Source: GCA-2686265 sp036010965
GTDB taxonomy: Bacteria; Planctomycetota; UBA1135; GCA-002686595
Assembly: GCA_036010965.1 (NCBI GenBank)
Contig: DASCMO010000060.1
Location: 1-63,043, forward strand
Direction: 5' to 3'
DNA: 63,043 bases
Positions 1 through 9,149 of this stretch are shown in pieces. The number at the start of each line of letters is the position of its first letter. Within the stretch, counting starts at the first letter, position 1. Both the position numbers and the translations under genes were made by a program. A model generated the notes under the pieces. That model was not told the origin of the DNA. It ran no database searches and saw nothing but the letters and a program-made list of their open reading frames with translations.

Positions 1-1797
1 GCTGAACTCGGCATCGCCAAACTCGTGGGGCGCTGGACAAGGCGTGGCGATGTTGATGCAGGTGGGCATCAACGAAGGCCAGTGAACACCGCCTTGCCCG
101 GCACCGTGGGCGCTGCCTCCGACGCCCGCGCCGGTCTCGCCGTCGAGACGGATGTTGCCCGGGTTGAAGGTCGGATTCAGGATCCCGCCGACGTTAGTCA
201 TGGACGGCAAGAAGGAGTCCGTGTGGTCGAAGCGGGCGCCGCCACGGCCTCCGGCACCGCCAGCCGAGCCGTTGCTGCCCGGCGTGCCGCCGGCCGCACT
301 GAGCTGAGCGTCGGGAGAGGGGTTCGTGGTGTTCTCACCGCCGGTGTTCGAGCGGTGCGGCGGCGCCGTCCCACCTTCCATGTGGACCGTGCCCCCGACC
401 CGAATCTCGCCGCGCGAGAAGATGCGCGGCGGGTTCGGACCGATCAGGAACAGGTGGGCGTTCGAGGCAATCTCGATGCGCGAAAACTCGAAGGCGCCGT
501 CATCGACGTGCAGAGTGGGCCAGGTATTGGAGTCCAGGGGGTCGTAGTCGACCCCGGGGATCGCGTTGTCGAGCAGGTCCCTGACCATCAGGCCCGGGAG
601 AGGAAAGTCCTCGTTGCCGGTCCGGAGGGTCACCGAGAGCCCGGAGGGAATGACGAGTTCACCGTGGCGCCCGGACCCACCGCCCGCGCCGTACGTGAGC
701 CTACCGCTGCCCCAGTCGGCGCCGCTGCGCGCCACATCGTGGTTCGTGTCGTCGGTGAAGTTCTCACCATCAGCGTCCGGCAGGACGATCGGATCGAAGA
801 CGATCACCTGGGTCGTGAAGACGATCTCTCCGGGGTTCGCAAGCTCGTTACCCACCAGGTCGAGCAGTCCCGAAGGCAGGGTCATGAGGATCCGCCGCGG
901 GTTGAACGAATCGTCACCGGCGGAGGGGAAGCCCCCGTCGGGTGAGAAGACCAGGGTGGTCCGGAGGTTGGTGAAGTCGACCTCGACGGAGAAGAAACCG
1001 GCCAGCTCGACCTGGTCGCTCGGGTCCACAGTGTTCCCATCGGGGTCGACCTTGACCGTGATGGTGCTCGACTGGCCCGTGGAGAGGTTGGTCAGGGTGG
1101 CCGGGTTCATGATGTCGTCGAAGACGACCACCAGCACTGTCTCCTCGGGATCCACGGAAGGATCGAACACCGGCACGCCCGTGGCGCCGTCGGCGGGATC
1201 GAAGACCTCGATCGCACTCCCGGAGGCGTCGCGGACCTCGATCCGCGCTGTGAATGTCGGAGCACCAGGAACTGGGTCCAGCAGGCCCTCGGTGGTCCGA
1301 ATCGTGCACTGCATGCGAGACGTGTTTCGGCGCCCGCCAGCGCTCTCGACATAGGGACCCGTGTCGCCCTGGTTCTCGCCCGGGAGCAACACCTCGTAGG
1401 TCGCGTCCTCGTCCAGGGCGAAGTTCGGATTGCCCACCTCGTCGAAGGTCAGGGCGGGCCGGAAGATCAGTCGCCGTGCGTTGTCGGGGTCCAGAGAGTA
1501 GGTCCCGACGGGAACCGATCCGTTGGTCGTGTTGATGATGCGAAAACTCGAGCTGTTGACACTCGAGAGATCGACCGACTCCGAGAAGAGCAGGGTGATC
1601 TCCACGTTGCGCCCGACGTTAACGATCGAGCAGCCGACCTGACCGCCGTCGCCGTTGGCGCAGCCCAGGGAGCAGGACTCCACGAACATCGGCCCGCCAA
1701 CGGCGAGCCCCCCGTCCTCGGCGGAACAGGCGGAGAAGAGAGTGAGGGCGGGCAGGCACAGGGCCGCAACCAGGCCGGTCAGATACGGACTTCTCAT
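1..1797 (-). CDS. Ig-like/glycine-rich lipoprotein, C-terminus cut by window edge
   Basis: This open frame runs from an ATG at 1797 to the window edge without a stop: 599 codons are visible and the C-terminus is missing. The N-terminus is a lipoprotein signal with lipobox FSAC (Cys24), so the product is probably anchored in the envelope. It is followed by SbsA-type Ig-like modules, recognisable from phrases such as VFDDIMNPATL and a later LVGNELANPGE. The second half carries a GPNP...SRGEIRVGG segment and then a Gly/Ala/Ser-rich stretch. The same order and wording recur in the 1113-residue lipoprotein at 15098-18439, so the two are paralogues. Enzymatic motifs are absent. A structural, adhesive or stalk-like surface role is inference only. 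Confidence 0.8.
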   Translation of the reverse strand, partial: MRSPYLTGLVAALCLPALTLFSACSAEDGGLAVGGPMFVESCSLGCANGDGGQVGCSIVNVGRNVEITLLFSESVDLSSVNSSSFRIINTTNGSVPVGTYSLDPDNARRLIFRPALTFDEVGNPNFALDEDATYEVLLPGENQGDTGPYVESAGGRRNTSRMQCTIRTTEGLLDPVPGAPTFTARIEVRDASGSAIEVFDPADGATGVPVFDPSVDPEETVLVVVFDDIMNPATLTNLSTGQSSTITVKVDPDGNTVDPSDQVELAGFFSVEVDFTNLRTTLVFSPDGGFPSAGDDSFNPRRILMTLPSGLLDLVGNELANPGEIVFTTQVIVFDPIVLPDADGENFTDDTNHDVARSGADWGSGRLTYGAGGGSGRHGELVIPSGLSVTLRTGNEDFPLPGLMVRDLLDNAIPGVDYDPLDSNTWPTLHVDDGAFEFSRIEIASNAHLFLIGPNPPRIFSRGEIRVGGTVHMEGGTAPPHRSNTGGENTTNPSPDAQLSAAGGTPGSNGSAGGAGGRGGARFDHTDSFLPSMTNVGGILNPTFNPGNIRLDGETGAGVGGSAHGAGQGGVHWPSLMPTCINIATPCPAPHEFGDAEFS

Positions 1798-2276
1798 CGG
1801 CGTTCGCGAGTGCGCGTGGGGAGGGTTTGAACGAGGATCGGCGGGAGGCGAAATCGGGCAGCCGCCCTCATCACCTTTCCGCCTATCTGTGGCGTCCACG
1901 GCGGGCCGTCCCGGCTGTCCCGGACGCGCCGAAAACGCGGAGCCAGGGACTATAGAGACCGTGCCAGTCGGGTTGCCAGTTTTTTCGATTCGCATGGGAG
2001 TTGAGGCCGCGGGTAGGTCACTGGAACATGATAGCTTCGGCGAGTCGATGGTCGGCCCGTGACTTGCTGGTGCCCCCATCCCGGCCCGTGGCCGGGGCCA
2101 TCCACCGCCGCCCCGGTCCACCCGTCGGACCGGCACCATGGAGCCACGACCCCGTGTACCCCACAAAATTCGTGCCTGACGCCCCCTCCCGCCTACCGGC
2201 CCTGCAAGCCCCGAGAGACGCTGCGCCGCCCCGTTCCGTCCCCTGCGCGGCGGCTCGATGTGCCGAATCGCTCTCA
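1798..2276. other. Intergenic region between divergent genes
   Basis: This 479-base gap separates the minus-strand lipoprotein gene from the plus-strand HEAT lipoprotein gene and must hold both promoters. Short frames occur on both strands but none has a ribosome site, a signal peptide or recognisable content. If the HEAT gene started at the far-upstream ATG at 2001, part of this stretch would be coding, but the signal peptide argues against that. I could not assign a convincing promoter sequence. Confidence 0.5.
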
Positions 2277-3122
2277 TTGCGTGCGCTTGCGCACGGAGCG
2301 GTACTGGCCCTGAGCCTGCTGTCCCTCGGCTCCTGCGGCGCCGAACCGACCGGAGCCTCGGGCATCGACCCGGCGGTCGCGGTGGCGCGCCTGGTGGACC
2401 TCTGCACGCCCCTCGATCCGACCCTGACCAGCGACCACCACGACCGCCAGCTACGTGAGCGCCGGGTACAGGTGGCGCGCCTCAAAGCAGGTGGCCGCGA
2501 GGTGGGGCTCGAAGCCCTTCGCGTCTACCGCCAGCGCGCCCACGAGGACAACCCGCTCATGGTCCGACTGCGCACCCTCGAGGTGGGCGCGCACGCCGCA
2601 CCGCAGGACGCACGACCGCTCCTGGAGAAGCTGATCCTCGAGTACGGCCATCCGATGGACGTGCGCACAGAATCCCTGCGCCTCCTGGCCGAGACCGCAC
2701 CGGCGCGTGCGGTGGAAGTGATCGGCCCTATGGTGCGCGTGAAGCGCAAGAGCCAGACCGTCCCCGAGGACGAGTTCCTGCTGCGCGGCTACGTGACTGC
2801 TTGCGAGGGCGCCGGCACCTCGCCCGTCAACGTCCTGGTCGATGTGGCCACGAACATCTTCAAGCAGGATGCAGCCCGCCACTTCGCGGCCCAGGCCCTC
2901 GGCGATCACGGGGACGAACCCCTGGCGATCAAGGCCCTCGAGACGCTCCTGATCGAGTCCACGGGCAACACCTACCTGCGGATCAAGGCCGCCCAGTCTC
3001 TGCGCAAGATCCTCCCCGCGGAGCAGGCCTGCGCCCTGTTCGGCTCCGTGGCCGAGCGCGAGGCGGGAGTGAACTTCCTGAAGTTCCTCAACGACATGCT
3101 CGAGGACCTCGGCTGCCCGTGA
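2277..3122 (+). CDS. HEAT-repeat-like lipoprotein
   Basis: The predicted protein has 281 residues if translation begins at the TTG at 2277. That start gives a compact lipoprotein signal, MRALAHG followed by a Leu/Ala-rich core and lipobox LGSC (Cys20). An in-frame ATG at 2001 would bury this signal behind 92 Pro/Arg-rich residues, so I reject it, but the TTG has no clear ribosome site and the start remains uncertain. The mature part is a run of helical pairs resembling HEAT repeats, with patterns such as LRLLAETAPARAVEVI and HFAAQALGDHGDEPLAIKALE. These are usually protein-binding scaffolds. Its stop overlaps the tatD start by four bases, so the two are translationally coupled. Confidence 0.7.
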   Translation: MRALAHGAVLALSLLSLGSCGAEPTGASGIDPAVAVARLVDLCTPLDPTLTSDHHDRQLRERRVQVARLKAGGREVGLEALRVYRQRAHEDNPLMVRLRTLEVGAHAAPQDARPLLEKLILEYGHPMDVRTESLRLLAETAPARAVEVIGPMVRVKRKSQTVPEDEFLLRGYVTACEGAGTSPVNVLVDVATNIFKQDAARHFAAQALGDHGDEPLAIKALETLLIESTGNTYLRIKAAQSLRKILPAEQACALFGSVAEREAGVNFLKFLNDMLEDLGCP

Positions 3123-3889
3123 TCACAGACACCCACTCGCACATCTTCTGGAAGTCCTACGACGGCGACCGCGAGGCCGTCGTCCGGCGCGCGCGCGAGG
3201 CCGGGGTGCAGCGCATGATCGTCGTGGGGACCGACCTCGCCACATCCCAGGCCGCCTTCGACCTCTGCGCGGGCGATCCCGATCTCTTCGCAACGGCGGG
3301 CGTCCACCCCCACGATGCGGAGAGCGCGACGCCGGAAGTGCTGACCGAAATCGAAGCCCTCTGCCGCCGCGACGAGTGCGTCGCCGTGGGCGAGACCGGT
3401 CTCGACTACTTCAAGGAGTACTCGCCGCGCGCGGACCAGCGGCGCAACTTCCGCTGGCACCTGGAGTTGGCGCGCACGCTCGCCAAGCCCGTCGTCATTC
3501 ACTGCCGCGAAGCCCACCGCGACACGGTCGAGTTGCTGGCCGAAGCGCCCGGCGTGACGGGCGTCATGCACTGCTACACGATGGGCCCCGAGGAGCTCAC
3601 GCCCTACCTGGAGATGGGCATGTACATCTCGTTCTCGGGTGTCGTCACCTACCCGCGCAACGATTCCAATCGCGAAGCGGCGTGCGCGGTCCCCGCCGAC
3701 CGCCTGCTCGTGGAGACCGACTGCCCGTTCCTCGCTCCCCAGGGGCGGCGCGGAGAACGCAACGAACCGGCGCTCGTAAAGCTCGTGCTCGAGTGCGTCG
3801 CGGCCGCCCGCGGTGAACAGCCCGACGCGCTCGCTCGCACTACGAGCAGCAACGCGGCTCGGCTCTTCGGACTGCCCGCCGCGCCCTGA
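3119..3889 (+). CDS. tatD: TatD family metal-dependent deoxyribonuclease
   Basis: This is a TatD-type hydrolase of 256 residues, a cytoplasmic TIM-barrel metallo-nuclease family with 3'-5' DNA exonuclease or AP-endonuclease activity. The metal ligands are all visible: DTHSH (His6, His8), Glu92 in GETGLDY, His128 in VIHCREA, His151 in MHCYTM and Asp201 in ETDCPFLAPQ. The length is normal for the family. The start is a GTG at 3119 inside the GTGA overlap with the upstream HEAT lipoprotein gene, just before the conserved metal motif. Nothing suggests a link to the Tat export pathway, despite the name. The assignment to the family is firm; the substrate is not known. Confidence 0.93.
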   Translation: MITDTHSHIFWKSYDGDREAVVRRAREAGVQRMIVVGTDLATSQAAFDLCAGDPDLFATAGVHPHDAESATPEVLTEIEALCRRDECVAVGETGLDYFKEYSPRADQRRNFRWHLELARTLAKPVVIHCREAHRDTVELLAEAPGVTGVMHCYTMGPEELTPYLEMGMYISFSGVVTYPRNDSNREAACAVPADRLLVETDCPFLAPQGRRGERNEPALVKLVLECVAAARGEQPDALARTTSSNAARLFGLPAAP

Positions 3890-3896
3890 AAAGGGC

Positions 3897-3929
3897 GAAG
3901 CCCCGCCGGCGCGTGGCCGACGGGGCTTC
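3897..3929. terminator. Bidirectional hairpin terminator between tatD and prepilin
   Basis: GAAGCCCCG (3897-3905) pairs perfectly with CGGGGCTTC (3921-3929), the inner CGGC/GCCG extends the stem after one mismatch, and the loop is five bases. On the minus strand the stem is followed by a CCCTTTTC tract. It sits between two convergent genes, so it probably terminates both. Confidence 0.75.
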
Positions 3930-3949
3930 GGTGCGGTAGACCTCGAAGG

Positions 3950-4678
3950 TTACTGGACGGAGACCCAGACGTTACCGTCCGAGCCGGCCACGCCGATCGC
4001 CATCGGAGACGACATGTCACTCGCCGTGTAGGCGGCATCGTAGGCCGGGGTCGTCGAGGCGGCAGTGTTGCCGCTGTAGGCACCGGCGCCGCGGTTCGTG
4101 GTCGAGGTGAGGTCGCCTTCATGGTTGATGAAGAAGGCGCGGTTGCCCGTGTTGCTGCTGGCGAGCGGCCAGGCGTAGGCGCACCAGAGGATCTCGCCGT
4201 TGTCGGGATCGGGGAAGGTAGCGCTCGAACCTCCGCCAACGTCTTCCGGGACCCCGGTCGGAGTCGAGCCGGAGGTGGGCAGGAAGATCTCGAACACGTA
4301 GCCCGAGCGGGTCACGAAGCTGTTGTTCACGTTGCCGAAGGCGGCGGACAGCACGGCGGGCGCAAGCTCGTCGACGCCAGTGGCGCCGGTGGCGGGCACG
4401 CCAGCGTTGGAGACGCGAAGCGGGTCCGCGCCGGACAGCTCGCCGAAGTAGGCGTACTCACCGCCACCATCGGCGTCGGTGTCCACTGCGGACGAGGACT
4501 GAACCTGCGCCTGAGCGGAGGACAGTGAACGCAGAGTCGCGATGGCGGCCGATTCGTTGGCCGACAGGCGTGCGCTCATGAGCTTGGGAATCGCGATGGA
4601 AGCGATGATGGCGATGATGGCAACGACGATCATCAGCTCGATGAGAGTGAAGCCTGCGGTCTTACGGTTGCGGGTCAT
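3950..4678 (-). CDS. Type IV prepilin / major pseudopilin
   Basis: The 242-residue product starts with a class III prepilin signal: a short basic leader, cleavage after Gly9, and Phe10 with Glu14 at mature position +5 (AGFTLIELMIVVAI). The hydrophobic N-terminal helix inserts in the inner membrane and then forms the core of the pilus. The rest is a globular head rich in Gly, Ser, Thr and Ala. I chose the ATG at 4678 because it has an AAGGAA ribosome site eight bases upstream; an ATG 75 bases further up would add residues that do not fit a prepilin leader. The pilC and pilB genes lie just upstream on the same strand, and the prepilin peptidase that would process it is at 12105-13034. Whether it builds a pilus or a type II pseudopilus cannot be decided here. 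Confidence 0.92.
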   Translation of the reverse strand: MTRNRKTAGFTLIELMIVVAIIAIIASIAIPKLMSARLSANESAAIATLRSLSSAQAQVQSSSAVDTDADGGGEYAYFGELSGADPLRVSNAGVPATGATGVDELAPAVLSAAFGNVNNSFVTRSGYVFEIFLPTSGSTPTGVPEDVGGGSSATFPDPDNGEILWCAYAWPLASSNTGNRAFFINHEGDLTSTTNRGAGAYSGNTAASTTPAYDAAYTASDMSSPMAIGVAGSDGNVWVSVQ

Positions 4679-4916
4679 GTGTCTGTATTTCCTTGCCTTG
4701 GGCTCTATCCGGGGCTGGATTCCCGGTAATGGCCATTCTGTCCAGATGCTCATTGCCCCGAAGGGCGTTCGTGGTGGTCGGCACGCGCCGACATGTTCAC
4801 CGTTCGTTTCGAGATCCGGCCCCGAATGCGAACTCCAGTACCGTATCCAGCCTGCCTATCGGCCCTCTCTCGGCGGGACTTGAGAGCCAGACCCCTTTTT
4901 CCCTCTCGAGCAGGGC

Positions 4917-6155
4917 TCAACCGGGGCTGAGGTTGCCCACGACCTCCAGGATGGGCAGAAAAACCGACAGCACGACCCCCCCCACCATGACCCCCATGAC
5001 GGTGATCAGGATCGGCTCGATCATGCTCGTGAGGCCCTTCACCGCGGCCTTCACCTGGCCGTCGTAGAACTCGGCGATCTTCTCGAGCAGCACCTCGAGG
5101 GCGCCTGACCGCTCGCCGATGGCGATCATCTTCACGACCATGGGGGGGAAGGCGGAGGATTGGGCCAGGGGCTCGGAGAGCATGTTGCCGCTGCGCACAC
5201 TGTCGCGCGAGCCGCGCACCACCCCGGCGATCACGCGGTTACCCGCCGTGTCTGCCACGATGTCCAGGGTCGCCATGATCGGCACGCCCGAACGAATGAG
5301 CGTCGCGAAGGTGCGCGAGAAGCGGGCCAGGGCGACCTTGCGGAAGAGAGGCCCGAAGACGGGCGCATTGAGGCTGAGATGGTCGATGGCCAGCTGACCG
5401 ACCTCCGTCTTGCGAAACATGGAGAGGCCGAACACCCCACCGACGAGCGACGCGAGCATGACCACCCAGTGCGATTTCATCCACTCGGCGATACCGAGCA
5501 CGGTGGCCGTGAGCGCAGGGAGATCGCTTTCGAGTGAATCAAACACGTCCCGAAAGCCGGGCACCACGCCGATCATCAGGAAGGCCGTGATTGCGCTCAC
5601 GAGCATGATCGACACGACCGGGTAGGTCATGGCCGCCTTGATCTCGTGCCGCAGCTCCTCGGCCCGTTCGAGATACTCGGCCAGGCGTTCGAGGATCACG
5701 TCCATCTGGCCGGAGATTTCCGCCGCCCGGACCATGCTGATGTAGAGGGAATCGAAGGCCTTGGGGCAGGTCTCCATGGCCGACGACAGGTCCGCGCCGC
5801 TGCGCACCTCGGAGACCAGGCGCTCACAGGCAGCCCGCAAGCCCGGCGATTCGGCCTGCTCGCCAAGGGTCTCTAGGCCTTCGAGCAAGGACAGGCCGGA
5901 GTTCACCATCGTCGCCAGCTGGCGCGTGAAGAGCACCAGTTCGACGCGGGTCGCCGCGGGCTTCGCCTTGCGCTGGCGCAGCTTGAGCAGGCTCGCTGCG
6001 AACCCGGCGCGCCCCTCGCCCTGGTCGTCCACGCGCATGACCACGAGGTTCTGACGTCGGAGTTCCGCGACGGCCTCGTTGCGGTCGACGGCATCGATGG
6101 AGCCCTCAACGGTCTTGCCACCCGGGCCCTTGGCTGCGTACTTGAACTGGGTCAC
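4917..6155 (-). CDS. Type II secretion/type IV pilus inner-membrane platform protein (GspF/PilC)
   Basis: This 412-residue protein is the polytopic inner-membrane platform that couples the assembly ATPase to pilin extraction. The N-terminal cytoplasmic region (about 1-65) resembles PilC. Two T2SSF repeats follow, roughly 70-195 and 270-395, each with hydrophobic segments (YPVVSIMLVSAITAFLMIG near the first, ILITVMGVMVGGVVLSVFLP near the C-terminus). The length is typical. The start is a GTG at 6155 lying in a four-base GTGA overlap with the end of the ATPase gene, so the two are translated together. The prepilin gene is 238 bases downstream. A secretion role is equally possible because a GspC-like protein is also present. 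Confidence 0.93.
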   Translation of the reverse strand: MTQFKYAAKGPGGKTVEGSIDAVDRNEAVAELRRQNLVVMRVDDQGEGRAGFAASLLKLRQRKAKPAATRVELVLFTRQLATMVNSGLSLLEGLETLGEQAESPGLRAACERLVSEVRSGADLSSAMETCPKAFDSLYISMVRAAEISGQMDVILERLAEYLERAEELRHEIKAAMTYPVVSIMLVSAITAFLMIGVVPGFRDVFDSLESDLPALTATVLGIAEWMKSHWVVMLASLVGGVFGLSMFRKTEVGQLAIDHLSLNAPVFGPLFRKVALARFSRTFATLIRSGVPIMATLDIVADTAGNRVIAGVVRGSRDSVRSGNMLSEPLAQSSAFPPMVVKMIAIGERSGALEVLLEKIAEFYDGQVKAAVKGLTSMIEPILITVMGVMVGGVVLSVFLPILEVVGNLSPG

Positions 6156-7882
6156 TGTGTTCCTTCTCGGCTAGAGGTGTCGTCGTGCAAGGTGACCCTC
6201 AGGATCTCCTCCAGGGAGGTCCGGCCACGCAGGACATTCAGCAGGCCGACCCGGCGCAGGGTCAGCATCCCACCGCGCACGGCCGCGGCCTTGATGTCGT
6301 GAACGGGTCGTCCCTCGACGACCATGCGCTTGAGTTTGTCGTCGAAGGCCAGGGTCTCGAGGACCGCGAATCGGCCGCGGTAGCCGCCGTTGCAGCGTGT
6401 GCAGCCGTCGGGATCGGGACTGTAGAGCTGGAAACTGCCGATCTCCTCGGGCAGGAAGCCGACGTCGAGCAACTCCGCCTCGGGAACGCTCGCCTCGACC
6501 CGGCAGCTCTCGCAGAGCTTGCGGGCGAGGCGCTGAGCCCCGATGCACAGCAGCGAGTTGGAGACCATGAACGGATCGACGCCCATGTCGACCAGGCGCG
6601 TGATCGTGCTGGCCGCGTCGTTGGTGTGCAGGGTCGAGAGCACGAGGTGGCCGGTGAGTGCCGCCTTGATGGCGATCCCCGCCGTCTCCGTGTCGCGGAT
6701 CTCCCCCACCAGCACGATGTCGGGGTCCTGGCGCAGGATCGAGCGCAGGGCGCCGGCAAAGGTCAGACCCCGCTTGGAGTTCACGTTGACCTGGTTGATC
6801 CCGTCCATGCGGTACTCGACGGGATCCTCAACCGTGGTCAGGTTCACGGATGGATCGGCGACCTCCTGAACGCACGAATAGAGGGTGGTCGATTTCCCCG
6901 AGCCCGTCGGGCCGGTGATCAACAGCATCCCGTAGGGACTCTTGATCGCCTGGCGGATGTGCTCGAGGGAGCGGCTCTCGTACCCCATCGAGTCGAGCTT
7001 GAGACTCATGCTCCCGGTGTCGAGGACCCGCAGGACGGCCTTCTCGCCTCCTACCACGGGCAGCACAGAGAGCCGGAAGTCGATCTGGCGTCCCTCGTAG
7101 CGGATCTGGAATTTCCCGTCCTGAGGGGTGAAACGCTCGGCGATGTCGAGCTGCGCGAGGATCTTGAGGCGCGAGATCAGCGCCGGCAGCACGACACGCG
7201 TGACCGTCATGATGCGGCTCAAGCGCCCATCCACGCGCAGGCGTACGTTGATGTGCTTGTCCGTCGGTTCGACGTGGATGTCGCTCGCCTTCTCCTTCAG
7301 CGCCCGCAGCAGGATCATGTTGACGAGCTTCACGGCCGGAGCGTCGTCCCCGGCACCGGTCGAGGCGATGTCAAGGCCTTCCGCCTCCTCTTCCACCGCC
7401 GAGACCTCCAGGTCCTCAGTCGCCCCCACCTCGTCCATCAGCTCCTCGACCTCGCGCTTCCTGGTCTGGAAGGCGGCGTCGATCGCACGCTCGATCATTC
7501 CCGGCGAACTGACCATCTGCCGGATCTGACAGCCCGTACGGCGCCGCAGATCGTCGGTCAGTAGCACATCGAAGGGGTCACTGACCACGATCGTCAGGAC
7601 CTCGCCGTTGCGTGAGAGGGGGAACACGCCGAACTTCGCGCACAGCTCCTGGCTGATGCTCTCCAGGGCGGCCAGATCGGGCTCGACGCGCGTGACATCG
7701 ACGGGCGGGACGCTCGAGGCGCGCCCTAGGGTTTCGAGCAGAGAGTCCTCGGTGATCTTCCCGTCTTCCACCAGGGTCTCGATGACGTTGCCACCCTGGT
7801 CGCGCGCAGCGTCCCAGGTCTCCCTGTCCACCAGGCCCGCATCGACCAGCAGCTGGCGGATCTTGCCCGAGACGCGGACCAT
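6152..7882 (-). CDS. Type II secretion/type IV pilus assembly ATPase (GspE/PilB)
   Basis: The product (576 residues) is the hexameric cytoplasmic ATPase powering pilin polymerisation. It has a GspE N-terminal domain (about 1-140), a linker rich in Glu, and the motor domain with Walker A GPTGSGKST (324-332), Asp box VEDPVEY (351-357), Walker B DIVLVGEIRD (388-397) and His box STLHTND (416-422). A zinc module follows with Cys457/Cys460 and Cys494/Cys497. These features separate it from the two PilT-type retraction ATPases in the window. Its ATG shares one base with the upstream pilT stop (TGATG), and its stop overlaps the pilC start. The three genes are therefore one translationally coupled unit. 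Confidence 0.95.
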   Translation of the reverse strand: MVRVSGKIRQLLVDAGLVDRETWDAARDQGGNVIETLVEDGKITEDSLLETLGRASSVPPVDVTRVEPDLAALESISQELCAKFGVFPLSRNGEVLTIVVSDPFDVLLTDDLRRRTGCQIRQMVSSPGMIERAIDAAFQTRKREVEELMDEVGATEDLEVSAVEEEAEGLDIASTGAGDDAPAVKLVNMILLRALKEKASDIHVEPTDKHINVRLRVDGRLSRIMTVTRVVLPALISRLKILAQLDIAERFTPQDGKFQIRYEGRQIDFRLSVLPVVGGEKAVLRVLDTGSMSLKLDSMGYESRSLEHIRQAIKSPYGMLLITGPTGSGKSTTLYSCVQEVADPSVNLTTVEDPVEYRMDGINQVNVNSKRGLTFAGALRSILRQDPDIVLVGEIRDTETAGIAIKAALTGHLVLSTLHTNDAASTITRLVDMGVDPFMVSNSLLCIGAQRLARKLCESCRVEASVPEAELLDVGFLPEEIGSFQLYSPDPDGCTRCNGGYRGRFAVLETLAFDDKLKRMVVEGRPVHDIKAAAVRGGMLTLRRVGLLNVLRGRTSLEEILRVTLHDDTSSREGTQ

Positions 7883-8946
7883 CAGGCGGCCTTGATGAGG
7901 TTCATCAGCTCGGAGGTGTCGCTGAGGGCCAACTCGGCGTCGAGGAGGTCAATCTCGCCCTCTCGCACCTTCTCCGCCAGGGACTGGGCCATGGTGGCCA
8001 TCCCCAACCGGCCGCCGGTCTGGATCTGTGAGTAGAGCTGGTGCGACTTCCCGTCCCGGATCAGGGCCCGGATACCGGGAGTAGCGAGCATGGTCTCGGC
8101 GACCAGCACGCGGCCCCGGCCACTGGCGGAGGGCAGGAGCTGCTGGGAGAAGACCGCCTCCAGGGTGAAGGAGAGCTGGGTCCTGACCTGGGATTGCTGG
8201 TGCGCGGGGAAGACGTCCACGATGCGGTTGACCGTCTGGACTGCATCCGAGGTGTGCAGGGTGGCGAAGGTCAGGTGGCCGGTCTCGGCCAGGGTCAGCG
8301 CGGCCTCGATCGTCTCGTGGTCGCGCAGCTCCCCCACCAGGACGATGTCGGGATCCTGGCGCAGGACGCTGCGCAGGGCGCTCTTGAAGTCCCGCGTGTC
8401 CCCGCCGATCTCGCGCTGGGTGACCACGCAGCCCTTGTGCGCGTGAGTGAACTCGACTGGATCCTCGATGGTGACGATGTGGGCCTGGCGGTTGGTGTTG
8501 ACGTGATCGATCATCGCCGCCAGGGAGGTGGACTTGCCCGAGCCAGTGGAACCGGTGACCAGCACCAGTCCCGAGCGCAGGGAACAGATCCGCTCGCACA
8601 CGCCGGCCGGCATCCCCAGGTCCTCGAAAGCCGGGACCCTGGCGGGGATCGAGCGCATGACCGCGGCCACGGCGCCCTGCTGGTGGAAGACGTTGGCCCG
8701 GAACCGGCCGTGGCCCTCGAGGCCGAAGGAGCAGTCCAGCTCCAGGTCGCGGTCGAGCTTCGCAATCTGGTCAGAGTCCAGGATGCTGGTCGCCAGTCGC
8801 CGGGTGTCCTCGGCGGTCAATTCCGCGGTCTCGACCGGCAGCAGCATGCCGTCCACCCGGATACGCGGCGGGCTGGCGGCGCTCAGGTGCAAATCGGAAC
8901 CACCCTGACGCACCATCAGGGCGAGCAGTTCTTCCATCGTGATCAT
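7882..8946 (-). CDS. pilT: Type IV pilus retraction ATPase PilT
   Basis: This 354-residue AAA-type ATPase would drive pilus retraction and twitching. The visible motifs are the N-terminal GGSDLHL, Walker A GSTGSGKST (132-140), the EDPVEFTH Asp box, Walker B DIVLVGELRD and the His-box-like ATLHTSDA. It lacks the extra N-terminal domain and zinc cysteines of PilB, and its length matches PilT. The frame stays open far upstream inside the EF-G gene, but the ATG at 8946 has a GAAGGAA ribosome site and begins exactly where PilT homology starts. It heads the pilT-pilB-pilC run. A second PilT-type ATPase is encoded at 26982-28199, so retraction duties may be split as in PilT/PilU. Confidence 0.94.
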   Translation of the reverse strand: MITMEELLALMVRQGGSDLHLSAASPPRIRVDGMLLPVETAELTAEDTRRLATSILDSDQIAKLDRDLELDCSFGLEGHGRFRANVFHQQGAVAAVMRSIPARVPAFEDLGMPAGVCERICSLRSGLVLVTGSTGSGKSTSLAAMIDHVNTNRQAHIVTIEDPVEFTHAHKGCVVTQREIGGDTRDFKSALRSVLRQDPDIVLVGELRDHETIEAALTLAETGHLTFATLHTSDAVQTVNRIVDVFPAHQQSQVRTQLSFTLEAVFSQQLLPSASGRGRVLVAETMLATPGIRALIRDGKSHQLYSQIQTGGRLGMATMAQSLAEKVREGEIDLLDAELALSDTSELMNLIKAA

Positions 8947-9070
8947 CGCGTTCCTTCGGCCTGGGACGAGCGAGGCGCGGGGGACCTGGCCTCCCGACAC
9001 AATCCCTTCCATCGGACCTGCTCCCTGGCCAACTGGAGGCGGAACGCTCCTCATGGCCTCGCGCGGGGAG

Positions 9071-9123
9071 AAAAAAAGGAACGCGCCCCGCCGCTCCCCG
9101 CTCAGGGGGCGCGGCGGGGCGCG
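9071..9123 (-). terminator. Strong intrinsic terminator downstream of the EF-G paralogue
   Basis: A perfect 13-bp GC stem is formed by 9082-9094 and 9111-9123, followed on the minus strand by a seven-T run at 9077-9071. It lies between the EF-G-like gene and pilT, so the pilT unit must be started from a promoter in the following short gap. Confidence 0.85.
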
Positions 9124-9149
9124 GGACAGGCCGCCCGGGGCCCGAGCGA

